Source: Sanghuangporus weigelae (Eukaryota > Basidiomycota > Agaricomycetes > Hymenochaetales > Hymenochaetaceae). Taken from it: a stretch of DNA of 64,000 nucleotides. Position 1 is the first letter of the stretch; each line of letters starts with the position of its first letter. Shown here piece by piece: positions 25,279-36,133 of the stretch. The stretch lies in assembly GCA_033182465.1 (NCBI GenBank), contig CP137319.1, positions 2,294,001-2,358,000 of the forward strand, read 5' to 3'. The notes beneath the pieces were generated by a model. It saw only the letters and a program-made list of their open reading frames with translations. It was not told where the DNA came from and ran no database searches. The translations under genes were made by a program, and so were the position numbers.

Positions 25279-28180
25279 ATGGGTCGTCGCAAAATCGAGA
25301 TCACTCCAATAACGGTGAGTTGCACTTCGGTTTACTTCCCAAAAAAACAAATCATTTCCATTCCCCGTCCTTGTCTTCGCGCTCTGAATTTGATCCCCCT
25401 CCTCAATCAAATTACTAACTCGCACCTTTTTGTGAATACAGCATGAACGTAATCGGTCTGTTACATTTCTCAAGGCGAGTAGCTGCAATGTCTATTTTTA
25501 TACCAACGCGTTGAGGGATTGTACGGGCACTCGAGCACCGCCCCCTTCGCTTGCGCTACCCCTGCGCTGCCTACTATAATTATATGAAACTGCGAGGCTA
25601 ACGCCTATTTTATTTTTTGCATGTTTCGCCGTCGCTGTCTTGTGTTGTGTCTGTTGGCTGCGTGACGTACGTCATTTGTTGTTTGCGAAATGACAGCGGA
25701 AGAACGGGCTGTTCAAGAAGGCGTATGAGCTTGGAGTGTTGTGCTCAGTGGATGTAGCGGTGATCATCTTTGGTGCGTTCGAGGCCGGTCTGTCGCATAT
25801 CTCGAGCTGTCTTCTCATCCCATGTGCCTCTTCTTCCTTCGTTTCTATTTTTGGATCACGACGTCAACCTGTCTACTCATCATTCGATCGATCCCTGTCC
25901 GCCGACGCATCCCGACGCTCCGACTCCCGACCGGCGCTGCAACAACCGACGATGATGACGACGATGATGACGTCGCCTGTGCGGTGACACGACGGCACGG
26001 ATAAACTCTCACGATACGATACGATACGATACGATACTTTGACACTTGCACACTTGCAGAGGAACGCGCCGGGCATCATGTGAAGCTGCATGAATACTGC
26101 TCGACGGATGTGGACAACATGGTCCAGCGCCACCTTCATGTATGTCTCTCTCATTTCCTTTTCCAACTTTCTCCTCCTCGGCCTCGGTTTCGCTCTTTAG
26201 CGTTATTTTATATTTTATATTAAAAAGTTTGTCTTTGTTGTGACTCACGCTGATATACTCTCTCCCCCAAATTCACGATCTGATCCTGATGGACACCGTA
26301 TGACCGATCGTGGCCCCCATTGCACTGCATCATCCCGCACTTTATCGCAACATTCCGTATCTGCATTTGTTTCCGTAATTCTTCTGGTCACTTTGTCTCC
26401 GCACGCTCTCCCCTCGCTTATGCGCGCATCTCTCCGCCCGGCCGCACATCTCGTAATATCTCCCGGCAAACGCGGACTTCTCTCCACCCTCACGACACCC
26501 GCCCCATCCGTCCATTTTCTCGGCGATTAACTTTCCTTATATCCAACCGACGTCTCCGACATATCTCGTCTTCGAATGCCCCGATCCATCGTAATTGATT
26601 TGTGTTCGCACGCTTACTTTTGGTCAGTTTGATGGAGAGCGAGAATCAAAGCACCCCGCGGACTTTAGCAAGACGCCAGACGACGGCGGCCATGATGAAG
26701 ACGATGACGATGACGATCTACCGAGACCTTCAGGCTCAGGAGGTGCATCTTCATCGCGTCGACCTGGTGGACCAGCCGGTGGTAACATGGGAGGTGGACC
26801 GGGTATTGGTGGACGAGGTGGATCTGGATCTGGCATGGGTCCGAGAACCAGTAGTATGACTAACTCGAGCAGTGGCGGTAGATTATCGGCCAGTATGGGC
26901 CTGGAAGTAGGTGTCTTTCTCTACTCCGTGTCTTTAGAACAGAATTTCTGATTTTTCTGCAGCATCTTGAGCGCACACCCCTCAGCTTACCTTCGCACAT
27001 ATCTACCTCTTTCCCAGGTCATTATCCTCCATCTCAATCGTTTCCTTCACATGGCGGGCATAGTGGACTCTCTCACAGTTCATTCTCAGCCATGCATTCA
27101 CCGCATCCCTCCCTCTCCACCCACTCCCAATCGCACAACTACGCTCCGTCTCCGACCAGTGCATATCCCGGACCCGGTTCTGCTCTTCCCGTGAGTGGGG
27201 AGAGACACAGCCCTTTCAATTTCAATCTCCCACAGAAGCGAGCTAGACTCGATTCATCTGCGTCGGCAACAAGCACAGGAGGCGGAAGCTCTTATCCTGG
27301 TGGGCCGACGGCGTATACCATTGACGATCCCACTGCGCATCAGGCGTATCTACAGAGCCAAGGTCAAGGATCGGGTACACCTCAATCTCAGTTTGGTCTT
27401 CACTTTGGACGACCTACACCTTCGCCATCTTCCACTGGAGGCAGAGCCTTGTATGGACAAGGACAAGCAAGTCCACCGCCATCGAACGCATCCTCCACAC
27501 CATCGAATGCAAACTCGTTTGCGGCACTCATGCCTGGAGCGGGTGGAGGAGGTATAAGCCCCACCTCTCCCCACCATGCACATCGTCCGAGCGCTGGAGG
27601 CGTCGGTAATCTCGACTGGCCGATACACAACGCTTCTCAGTCGCAAAGCCAAGTACAACCGCAGATGCACTCGCGCCCAGGTGGAGGAACAGATTCCGCT
27701 TGGCTGGATTTTTTATCTAGTGCCCCCGCTTCTGGATCTGCTCCGGGAGCGGGGGCGAGCGCCTCCTCGGATAGCGGCGCGAGCAGTGCTCCATCCAATG
27801 CGGGCTCAGTTGGGGGTGCGTCGTCAGCTGCAAGCTCATCTTCTACAACGACTCTCACGAGCAACGCGTCGACTCTGGGCAAAAGAAGTCGGTCGGACTC
27901 CTACCTTGAAGATGGAGGAGAAAGTAGCGGAAGGGTGAAAGAAGAAGAAAGAAACGAAGGCGGCGCAACCATGAGGCGGTCCGGTGGACAAGAACTGGAC
28001 ATATTCGCATCGGCCAGCTCAAATACAGGAAGAGAGCGGAAGACGTCTGATGTAAGGACCGGAGCGGGCGATGTGAGTGACTCTGCGAAATAGATGGAAA
28101 AGAAGGGATAAAGATTTGATAACCAGTTACTTCCCTTGACGCAGACACGGGCGCCGATTGGCGTGAGCTGGTTTCCATAG
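25279..28180 (+). CDS. MADS-box transcription factor, MEF2/Rlm1 type
   Basis: Exons 25279-25314, 25442-25474, 25697-25772, 26060-26139, 26628-26906, 26963-28072 and 28145-28180 give 549 aa. Residues 1-58 are the MADS box: [23 protein letters not shown], then [20 protein letters not shown]. The MGRRKIEI start and the HLKLxEYCSTD-like extension that follows are of the MEF2/Rlm1 class, which acts below the cell-wall-integrity MAP kinase in yeast and binds CTA(A/T)4TAG-type sites. An acidic run (DEDDDDDD) and Gly-, Ser-, His- and Pro-rich low-complexity regions follow, as in activation domains; a basic QKRARLD could be a nuclear signal. Intron 2 begins with GC, not GT. Introns 3 and 4 are long (287 and 488 nt). 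If the last intron is retained, the protein ends instead at 28093. Confidence 0.92.
26013..26037 (+). repeat. (GATAC)5 microsatellite in MADS intron 3
   Basis: Five exact tandem copies of GATAC lie inside the third intron, 22 bp before its AG acceptor, placing a short repeat close to the branch-point zone. Confidence 0.9.
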
Positions 28181-29835
28181 CCTTGCCGGATCTAGAAGGT
28201 GTTGTCTCTGTCCAGTCCTGGATTTGGATGGACTTTGTAAGTGTGGCAAAAGCACCACCGCGTTCTTCGTTTCTCACAGTGATATCCACAGCATCTTCAA
28301 TTCGATTCGCGATATGTCAAGAATCCTCGTCCTGCTTCAGCGCTTGTATTCGCCGCCCCCTGATGGATTCAGTTCTTCCTTCCCAGCAGTCTCTTTATTA
28401 CCTCGCCTATCTTCTACCAGACTCAGTTGACGACCTAGCGGTTCAAGTAATCGAAAAGAAAATACTACAAGTGGTATACCCATGGAGGTGCAGCGTCTTC
28501 CGTCGAAATCTCTAATGTCCGTAGCTCTAGCCTGAAATTGTCGAAATGTTCGCGTTCTTGCTTTGTCCAGTTCTACTACTATTGTCAAGCCGTGTTCGTG
28601 CTCCTGCTTTCTCTCGATGTCCTATTCTTCCGATCCTGTCTGCTTCTATTGTTACTACTACTCATGATATTCTGCACTTCCGACGTATATACATATATCT
28701 GCATAGACGCTGTCTTACCGTGTCTTTTATTATTTTTCTCCCTTCTTCTGTGCTTTGTGATTTTTTCTGTTTCCTCGAGTTCGATGAGTTGGTATTAAAT
28801 GGACTACGTGCCAAGTAGCGCTTCCAGACTGACGATTTGAACGTGTATTGTATGCAGTTCGACTGGCTTGTCCTTGAATAAAGATTGATCAATCGATTCT
28901 GACATCGGTGGTGTCAAATTCGTCACTTTTCGAGCAGGGTTCTTTCGCGAAAGATCACACCCGAAGTTGGATTTCAAATTCAACAAGAATAAATAACTTT
29001 CTTCCCTCACGGTCTCGTCATGTCTCGCCCAACCGCCGGTTCGCTGACACGGAGAAAGCAACTTTTGAAATTTAAAAACAGCGTCAAAAAATAGCGAAGC
29101 AGAGCAAATCAGAATTAAAATAAATTTACCTGAAACAATTCACTCGTACTATTATTTTTATTTCGTCTTAATTTACAGTAGTGCTATATTTGCGGCGAAT
29201 ATCCAGCAGTACTGTACTAATATTAATGTGCCTTGCCGCCGGGACCAGATAAAAATACTATTTATAAGTAGAGAGATGATCATCGCAACTCGGATGGACT
29301 TTTATGTACTAGTGCGTATCTAGAATCTTATTCCGTGTCGAAGATCTATTTTGTACGGACTGGGGGGGATCGACGTCTTGGTCAGGGTAAATATAAAAAT
29401 GCGTTGAAGTGAGTACAATAACGGTAATTCAAAAATGCACCTCGATTGATAGGCCAGACGAATTCTGTATGTACAGTATACGGATCGTGGAGGACGTTCA
29501 TCAACCAACAATACGTCATTTGCAATTTTTTGTATTATAGTTTTGCAATCAGACGCAATACGGTGTGTCACGTCGTAAGGCCGTGTAACAAAAAATGATG
29601 ATATCGAATCTGGAGTGAAAAATAATTGAGCACACATGGTCCAATCGAGGAGGATAAAACGTCCTGCACTCCTGAAGGAGTTCGGTGGAGAGGAACGCTG
29701 GTAAAGTTATGTGCATTTGTGTGGACGATGACTTTCCTGCCGGATGCTGCCCGTGTGCTTCAGATTATGCGCTAGTCAATGCCTTTAGACTCGCTTTTCG
29801 TGATAGACACATTGAACATCACAATATTTACTCAC
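28181..29835. other. Intergenic, 3' UTR then AT-rich
   Basis: 1.65 kb after the MADS-box stop. The first 600 bp are T-rich and probably 3' UTR. From about 29060 the sequence is AT-rich. No conserved gene, repeat pair or RNA recognised. Confidence 0.4.
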
Positions 29836-30777
29836 CTACGAAATTGACTTTGGTAAGCTATCCCGGGCTCTAATTACCTGAGTCTTAAGTTTGTGCTGAT
29901 CAATCACGTTCGTCGAGTCACTGTAAGTCTCGTGGCATTCTTCGCATGTCATGTGCCAAAGGTCTTCGAATTCCGCTCGCAACCAGAAGGATTCCTCCCC
30001 AATAGACGAGCCATCTGATTTTCGTTCCATTTCCTCTGAAATTCGGTGTTTTAGAACTGCCCACTGAGACGTAGAGAAATGGTTTGAAATATCATTGCAG
30101 TATAGGCAATCAAGCGTCGCTGAAGATTGTGCAATGGAATATGGTGTCATCGTTTCTCGGCTACTCTTCCAGTCCAAAGATGCCACCAATAACTTTCTCC
30201 GGTTTCTGTGCAGTTCCATAAGCTTCAATAACCAATGCGTAGGAATGAAGTGCAAGTCCTTTATTGACTGAGGACAATACAGGTCGAGTTTTAGTGTCGC
30301 GGTTGAAATAAGCCGCAGTGCCTCCGGCCATTCATAACGTGACGCAAGTGCGAAAGCGAGTAGAGGTGGAACGTTTTCGATCATGGTCCGTAAAAAGAGC
30401 TGCATCATTTGCAGAACTCCAGGCATTTCGTATTTCTCAGCTGCATAGCAGACCTGTCTGATATGTTCAAATGTCGGTGAAGCATACCGGAAAGGTAACT
30501 TGTTCGGATAGATGACGTCTAGAAGGTCTTTGATAATATCACCGTTCTCCTGAACGGGAATGGGTTCTTCGGATGAAACTTGCACTGGAGCTGCGTCGAT
30601 CATAGTCTTGAACACATCGGACGCAAGCTTCATGATGAGTGAGTGTACACGGAAACGCCTGCCGTCGCCTGAGACGAGGATGAGGTCCGACTCATGGTCA
30701 TTATAATCCGGATGAACTTCAACCTCAGGTTCTGGGTCCTGCTGTACTGAGGATCGTTTCTCTGCATCCAACGACAT
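29836..30777 (-). CDS. BTB/POZ domain protein, tandem copy 1
   Basis: Single-exon 313-aa ORF starting at the ATG whose first base is 30777. After an acidic N-terminus (PEVEVHPDYNDHESDLIL) comes a BTB/POZ domain of about 100 residues (FRVHSLIMKLASDVFKTMID, then DVIYPNKLPF and YAAEKYEMPGVL). The C-terminal half carries the usual helix-rich segment of this agaricomycete family (LAFALASRYEW, LLKLMELHRNRRKLL) and a Cys pair (CEECHE) before a Lys-rich end. Such proteins are thought to act as adaptors, possibly for cullin-3 ligases. It is a near neighbour and close paralogue of the gene at 31457-32386, same strand, 679 bp apart. Confidence 0.92.
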   Translation of the reverse strand: MSLDAEKRSSVQQDPEPEVEVHPDYNDHESDLILVSGDGRRFRVHSLIMKLASDVFKTMIDAAPVQVSSEEPIPVQENGDIIKDLLDVIYPNKLPFRYASPTFEHIRQVCYAAEKYEMPGVLQMMQLFLRTMIENVPPLLAFALASRYEWPEALRLISTATLKLDLYCPQSIKDLHFIPTHWLLKLMELHRNRRKLLVASLDWKSSRETMTPYSIAQSSATLDCLYCNDISNHFSTSQWAVLKHRISEEMERKSDGSSIGEESFWLRAEFEDLWHMTCEECHETYSDSTNVIDQHKLKTQVIRARDSLPKSIS

Positions 30778-31456
30778 TCTGAGAAAAGAGACGTGCGTCT
30801 AGATGATTCCTGAGGTGGGGAGGAGTATGCTTACCAGGCGGCCAATCGGTGGCACCCGTATCCTGATGAACGGCAGGATGTTAATCGTATGCCCGTATGC
30901 TTATAGTGAGACACCTGCAGCTGTAAGAGATTTTTTATCACTCACACAATCACGACTCTGCCTAACGCTCGAGTGCTGCAGAGCTAGATGGATGATGGAC
31001 GATGTGAAGAGAGAGCTGCAATCCATGTTAAGGAGCACGCGTTCGTTCGTTCTATCAGACTAAAATTTGGTAAACAGCCTCAGGACGAGCTTATGTAATG
31101 TAACAAACTGTGGGGCTCGGAAATTACCGAAACACTGCCTCTCGATATCGAAGAAAAGAAAATGTTTGAATGTCAACCGACACAACGGAGGAACATAATG
31201 AGCGTGCTTCTACACTACAAACCCTGAATGTATATCGTACGGAGCCCATAATCAAGAGAACAACTAGAGGAAATAAACCCGAAATGAACAGCTTCGATAT
31301 TACTCGAAGGACCAGCGCTTCAGACTAAACGCTGCGTAGAGTGAGCACTAAATCCAAGAAAAGAATGAAAATGTACTCGCTCAGGCTCCTTCATCTGACT
31401 GAGCTGTACATCAGTGTAGTGTATCCTGTTACAACTCGATACGTCTGCTGACCTTA
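30778..31456. other. Spacer between BTB copies, partly duplicated
   Basis: 679 bp between the two BTB genes. The part near 30960-31075 is recognisably similar in word order to 32570-32700, upstream of the other copy (a rough GATGGA-type run, then ACACG and AGACTA words), so the duplication seems to include about 300 bp of upstream sequence. No other gene. Confidence 0.4.
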
Positions 31457-32386
31457 TCAAATTGTCTCTGGCAGGTTATCCAGGACTCGGATGACTTGAG
31501 CCTTCAATTTGTCCTTACTCATTATTCTCGACGTGCCTCCATTGGACCTGCAAAATCCTGAACATTCTATTTCCCAGATTTTATAAAATTCGCTTCGGTT
31601 CCAGAAGGCTCCCTCTCGAATCGAGGAACCGTCTGGCTTCCGTTCCATTTCCTCAGAAAGTCGGTATTTAAGCACCGTCCATCGTGGCGTTGTAAAATGA
31701 CTCGAAGGCATCGTGCAACTCGACCTATCAAGTATTACAGAGGACCATCCGATGGAATGTACTCCCCGAGAGTCGTCTAAATCCAAAGATGTCACCAAGA
31801 GATTCCTCCGCTTCCTGTGCAATTCCATGAGCTTCAATAGCACGCCAGAAGGAATGAATTGCAATTCCTTTACTGATTGAGGAGAATAAAGGTCTAGCTT
31901 AAGCGTTGCGATCGATGTAAGGCGTAACTCCTCTGTCCACTCATACCGTGACGCAATTGCAAAAGCAAGTAGAGGTGGAAAGCAATCTATCATCCTCCGA
32001 AAGAAGAACTGCATCGTCTGGAGCGCTCCGACCATCTCGTACTTCTCGGCGGCGTAGCAAATGTCTTTGAAATGTTCGAAGGTTGGCGCACTGTGCAGAA
32101 AAGATAATTTGTTCGGATAGATGGCGTCCAGAAGGTCTTTGACAACATCATCTTTCTCCTGTACGTGAATAGGTTCTTTAGACGAAACTTGCGCCGGAGC
32201 CGCGTCGATCATAGTCCTAAACACATCGGACGCAAGCTTCATGATGAGTGAGTGTACACGGAATCGTTTCCCGTCAGCTGGCTCGAGGATGAGGTCCGAC
32301 TCCTGGTCATCATAATCCGGATGGAATTTAACTTCAAGTTCTGGGTTCTGCTGTTCTGAGAGTCGTTTCTCTGTATCTGATGACAT
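31457..32386 (-). CDS. BTB/POZ domain protein, tandem copy 2
   Basis: Single-exon 309-aa ORF, start at 32386. Its layout is the same as the neighbouring copy: acidic N-terminus, BTB core (FRVHSLIMKLASDVFRTMID), DAIYPNKLSF, YAAEKYEMVGAL, FAIASRYEW, LMELHRKRRNLL. By eye about 70 % of the N-terminal 150 residues are identical to copy 1; the C-terminal third is more divergent and the Cys pair is altered (CSGFC). The pair arose by tandem duplication. The ligand-binding C-terminus seems to evolve faster than the BTB domain, which would suit an adaptor with changing targets (inference). Confidence 0.92.
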   Translation of the reverse strand: MSSDTEKRLSEQQNPELEVKFHPDYDDQESDLILEPADGKRFRVHSLIMKLASDVFRTMIDAAPAQVSSKEPIHVQEKDDVVKDLLDAIYPNKLSFLHSAPTFEHFKDICYAAEKYEMVGALQTMQFFFRRMIDCFPPLLAFAIASRYEWTEELRLTSIATLKLDLYSPQSVKELQFIPSGVLLKLMELHRKRRNLLVTSLDLDDSRGVHSIGWSSVILDRSSCTMPSSHFTTPRWTVLKYRLSEEMERKPDGSSIREGAFWNRSEFYKIWEIECSGFCRSNGGTSRIMSKDKLKAQVIRVLDNLPETI

Positions 32387-32908
32387 CTAATGAAGGAGAG
32401 CGCTCAATTGGTTTTCTGAGAGTAGGTGGAGTCTTCGTACTAGGCGTCTAATCGATGGCGCTTGTGTCCTGATGGATACTAGTAGGAACTGTCCTGATCG
32501 TATGCTTATCGTAAGAAAACCAGCATCTGTGAGATATCTTTCATTACTCACACAATTACGATGATGCTGAGTGCTTGAACACTACAGAGCTCTGACAGAT
32601 GGATGGAAGATGGCGTGAAAGGGTTGCGACGACACGCACAGAATCCGTGATGAGGAACACGTGTTCGAGGATGCTCCATCTGCGCATCTAACAGACTAGA
32701 TCACCAATACAATTCGATAAAATGGTAATGCCACGAGGGCAGCTTCTGGATATGACGGGCTTCAGAGAAAATCCGAACGTGGCCAGTACTTTCACGCATC
32801 GTAGATTAGCAGGCGAGACGTATGAACAGCCAACATAAGGTGTGTGTAAGCCATAGGAATTTTAGCAGTGAGTTTCGTAGATCAAACTAAAGTTTCTTAC
32901 AGGCGCAT
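32387..32908. other. Spacer upstream of BTB copy 2
   Basis: 522 bp, holding the promoter of BTB copy 2 and sharing scattered similarity with the spacer upstream of copy 1. No gene seen. Confidence 0.4.
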
Positions 32909-33446
32909 TCAGAAGGCCACTCCCATGATGAAAGAATATACACGTACTCCAAAATTTTTGTGGTCGTGTAAGATATCAAGAAACGTGGCATAGATCTCAG
33001 GTTCACCATAGCCAGTGAAACGATCTCTGACGTTGTCTGCAAGGCCTTGCCTCGCTGAAGGCAAATCCACGCACAGAATTATTGTCTTCGCTCCGATAAA
33101 CTCAGGAGAGGATGAAAGAGAACAATAACGCCTGAGTGTGTCCATGATGGTGGCCAAGTCCCAAGAGAGGAAGCTTGCAGGAATCGGCTCATCGAAAATG
33201 TAAGTATAATGCAACACCAATTATGGCCTTATGTAAGCTGCCCCATTACTACCATACCATGATGGAGGCACGGTACAGTCGGCTTTGAAGATCTACGAAT
33301 TTACTCGTCTTCTCTACGCGAGATTTTCGGAATACCATCAGGATCAATCGTCCAGATTTTCCGGAGCAGTGCAACAAAGTGGAAGTATTACGGTTTTTAG
33401 TCCAGCTTTTCTGGGCCAATTCTATATCCTCCAAGTAGCACCGCAT
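32909..33446 (-). CDS. Possible PAH (Sin3-like) domain gene fragment
   Basis: Two minus-strand open stretches (33446-33249 and 33220-32909). The second contains VRDRF, then PEIYATFLDILHDHKN, which matches the helix-loop-helix spacing of a paired amphipathic helix of Sin3 corepressors (V..RF.....P..Y..FL.I..D.K). Agaricomycetes carry families of short PAH-bearing genes. A good donor (GTACGT) follows directly after the PAH-like stretch, so more exons may lie below 32909, but I could not fix them. The fold-back element at 33484 lies only 38 bp from the 5' edge, so the gene may have lost its promoter or first exon. I see no full-length Sin3 architecture. Function is a suggestion only. Confidence 0.35.
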
Positions 33447-33483
33447 GTCGTACGGCTTCTTTCCTTTTCAATACGGAGCATTA

Positions 33484-34567
33484 CAGCTGTTTGCAAAAGT
33501 AATGAGAATCACGTGATTTCACCACTTTTCTCGCCATGAGAGCCTCAAAACACAGATAAAATCATATCTCACCCAAATCTCAACGGATTCACATCATCTA
33601 AGTTTCTAAATTCATCTTTTCGAAAGGGCTTTCGCTTAAAGAAAACTGTAGAGAAAATAGAGCGAAAAATGACCCTAAAATGGCGAAAATATCGGTTTTT
33701 GCCTCTTCCTTGCATGTGCAATTTTTTCTGTGATCCCTGCTGGTCCAGCACCTCCCCAAAGCTATCCAGAATGATAATATGATTATAAAATGAATTTACA
33801 GACTGAGTTTGAGTTGAATTGTGTACCAGAATGTGCTGCTTTGAGGCATGCCTGAATCACTCAAAACTCATCATTTCCCCCTAGCCTCCCAGGCTCCAGG
33901 AAAAATTCTTACAGGCCAGATTCATGCATGTAAATTCATTTTGGATATAATAGACTAGGTTTGTGTACTAGCTAAGGCCTCAGCATCCACTGGTGAGCTG
34001 GGAAGATGCTGTCTAAAATGATGCATACAACCAGAATCACTTGTTCAGCCCAGCTCACCAGTGGATGCTGAGGCCCTAGCTAGTACACAAACCTAGTCTA
34101 TTATATCCAAAATGAATTTACATGCATGAATCTGGCCTGTAAGAATTTTTCCTGGAGCCTGGGAGGCTAGGGGGAAATGATGAGTTTTGAGTGATTCAGG
34201 CATGCCTCAAAGCAGCACATTCTGGTACACAATTCAACTCAAACTCAGTCTGTAAATTCATTTTATAATCATATTATCATTCTGGATAGCTTTGGGGAGG
34301 TGCTGGACCAGCAGGGATCACAGAAAAAATTGCACATACAAGGAAGAGGCAAAAAATGATATTTTTGCCATTTTGGGGTCCTTTTTTGCTCTATTTTCTC
34401 GATCATTTTTCCTAAACGAAAGCCCTTTCGAAAAGATGAATTTAGCAACTTAGATGATGTGAAACCGTTGAGATTTGGGTGAGATATGATTTTATCTGTG
34501 TTTTGAGGTTCTCATGGCGAGAAAAGTGGTGAAATCACGTGATTGCCAACAATTTTGCAACTAGCTG
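33484..34567. mobile_element. Fold-back MITE: two near-identical ~520-bp inverted arms
   Basis: The left arm 33484-34002 and right arm 34049-34567 are inverted copies (about 94-95 % identical by eye) around a 46-bp loop. Outer ends are CAGCTGTTTGCAAA and its partner TTTGCAACTAGCTG, with TA on each side (33482-33483 and 34568-34569), which fits a TA target duplication as in Tc1/mariner-like or related elements. A palindromic TCACGTGA lies about 30 bp in from each end. The ends themselves match less well than the body. No transposase ORF is present; short open frames in the arms are mirrored copies of each other. A transcript through it would fold into a very long hairpin. Confidence 0.9.
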
Positions 34568-34569
34568 TA

Positions 34570-35331
34570 CTTTGCTGTAAACTGACTTACGAAGCTCGTC
34601 ATGTTGAACTCGATTGGAGGTACGTTATCTTGTCTGACGCAAGTTTTGCCGAGTCAATCGCCCCACCCCCTAAAGTAAAACAGTAATGTTTCCATACATG
34701 CTTTTGATTCTCTCTGTATCGGACATTTCTGACTATGATTTTCCCTCCCAAGGTCCTCTTGATAGATTCTTTATTTCCTCGCCATTCGTGCCAGTTTCGG
34801 TGGCTCTACAAGCAAGCCACTTACGCATCGTTCCGCCTCAGCCTCGTACCATTACAGTGTCTGCGCTCATTTCTCACTAAAGCTCAAATTCGTATTTCTT
34901 AGCCCTTTGAGCTCAATTGCATAGGTGGATTTCACCAGCAGTCCTTCAATTCATTGGCCTGCAAAGGAAGTTATGTCATTCCTATGATCTTTTCTAAACT
35001 ACAGCTATTACAACTGCTCGCGGGACATAGAAATGGATATCTCAATAAGAAAACGCCTTTGTGAATCATTCTTTGGGCCTAAAAGTGTATGATCTGCTGG
35101 TATGGCGCCCTCAGGTTTATGCTTTCCTTGATTTTGTCAAGGAAACGCTCGAAGCCATCAGTTCGATCAAAATATGCATATCCTGTCCTTGCATCACTTG
35201 TCGTGTAAGTGACATTATTGCCACCTGCATGTTGCACTTGTATATTAAGGTTAACTTGTCTGCCAACTGTGTAAAGAGATAAGCATGTAAGAGTATAGTT
35301 TTGGTTAAGAACGTACGGTACTTACTTTTTT
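34570..35331. other. Intergenic
   Basis: About 760 bp with no gene or repeat that I can support. Confidence 0.4.
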
Positions 35332-35762
35332 TTACACTTTGAAAAAGTGTGCTTCTTGGCATGCGATTCGCAAGGCCACCTGGAGTACCTCTGAAAGAAG
35401 TTCTGATATATTCAACGGATCGCTTGTGATCTGACATACTGCGAGTTTTAAGAAAGTAGACGATGTCTGTTGACTGAGGTCTTCTCTTGGTCTCCGGGCC
35501 TTTAAATACCTGGCCTGAGCCTCCATTTTTCTCTGTTGAATCGCATTCATCCGCGATGCAATAGACTGCTCCTGAAAATATCCTCAGCATCAGAAGATAC
35601 GCCATTCACACCAAACCTTTGATGAAGACGTTCTCTCTCATTCAAGATTGATTGGCTCAACTCCATTGTAAACCATTCTGTTTGCAAGTCCAAAAACCAT
35701 GACGTTGACTCAAAGAAGGGATTCCAGGACCAATATGTTATTCCGAAGCAAAACAACAACAT
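35332..35762 (-). CDS. Unidentified two-exon candidate, TM plus coiled coil
   Basis: A minus-strand open stretch from 35762 has an aromatic, membrane-like start (LLLFCFGITYWSW), then a helical ELSQSILNERERLHQRF. A 40-nt GT-AG intron (about 35603-35564 in descending order) would join it to a second open stretch continuing the helical character (MNAIQQRKMEAQARYLKARR) and ending at 35332. I recognise no family, and the intron is at the short end for this genome. It may be one exon pair of a larger gene. Confidence 0.3.
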
Positions 35763-36133
35763 GATCTATGAAATTTAGAATGTACGAAGAGAGAATCGGA
35801 GAAAGCAAAGAACCTGTTTGGAGTTCCCAACCTACTGCAGACTCAGCAAACAATATCATGAAACTCCAGTGGGTTCACTCTTCCATATTTTGGTCACTCA
35901 AACAATCTAAGGTTCTCGGTGGCGAAGAAGGAGGAAGGGTAACAAGTCCGGAACGATATTTCTTCATTGACGATTCACCCATTTCTGAAGATATACAAAA
36001 GTTAGTTAAGAATGCTGGCAGCGCGATAGATTGAGTTGGTTTAATACATCTTTCCGTAGCATAGAATCAGCGATGTGTTGCCAATAGCGACATGAGCTAA
36101 TCTGAAAGGTAATCTCGCATATAACTGCGAGTG

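Noticed and set aside
33569-33751. 60-aa ORF in the left arm of the fold-back element
   Set aside because: Its counterpart exists only as the inverted copy in the other arm; no start context, domain or splicing suggests coding.
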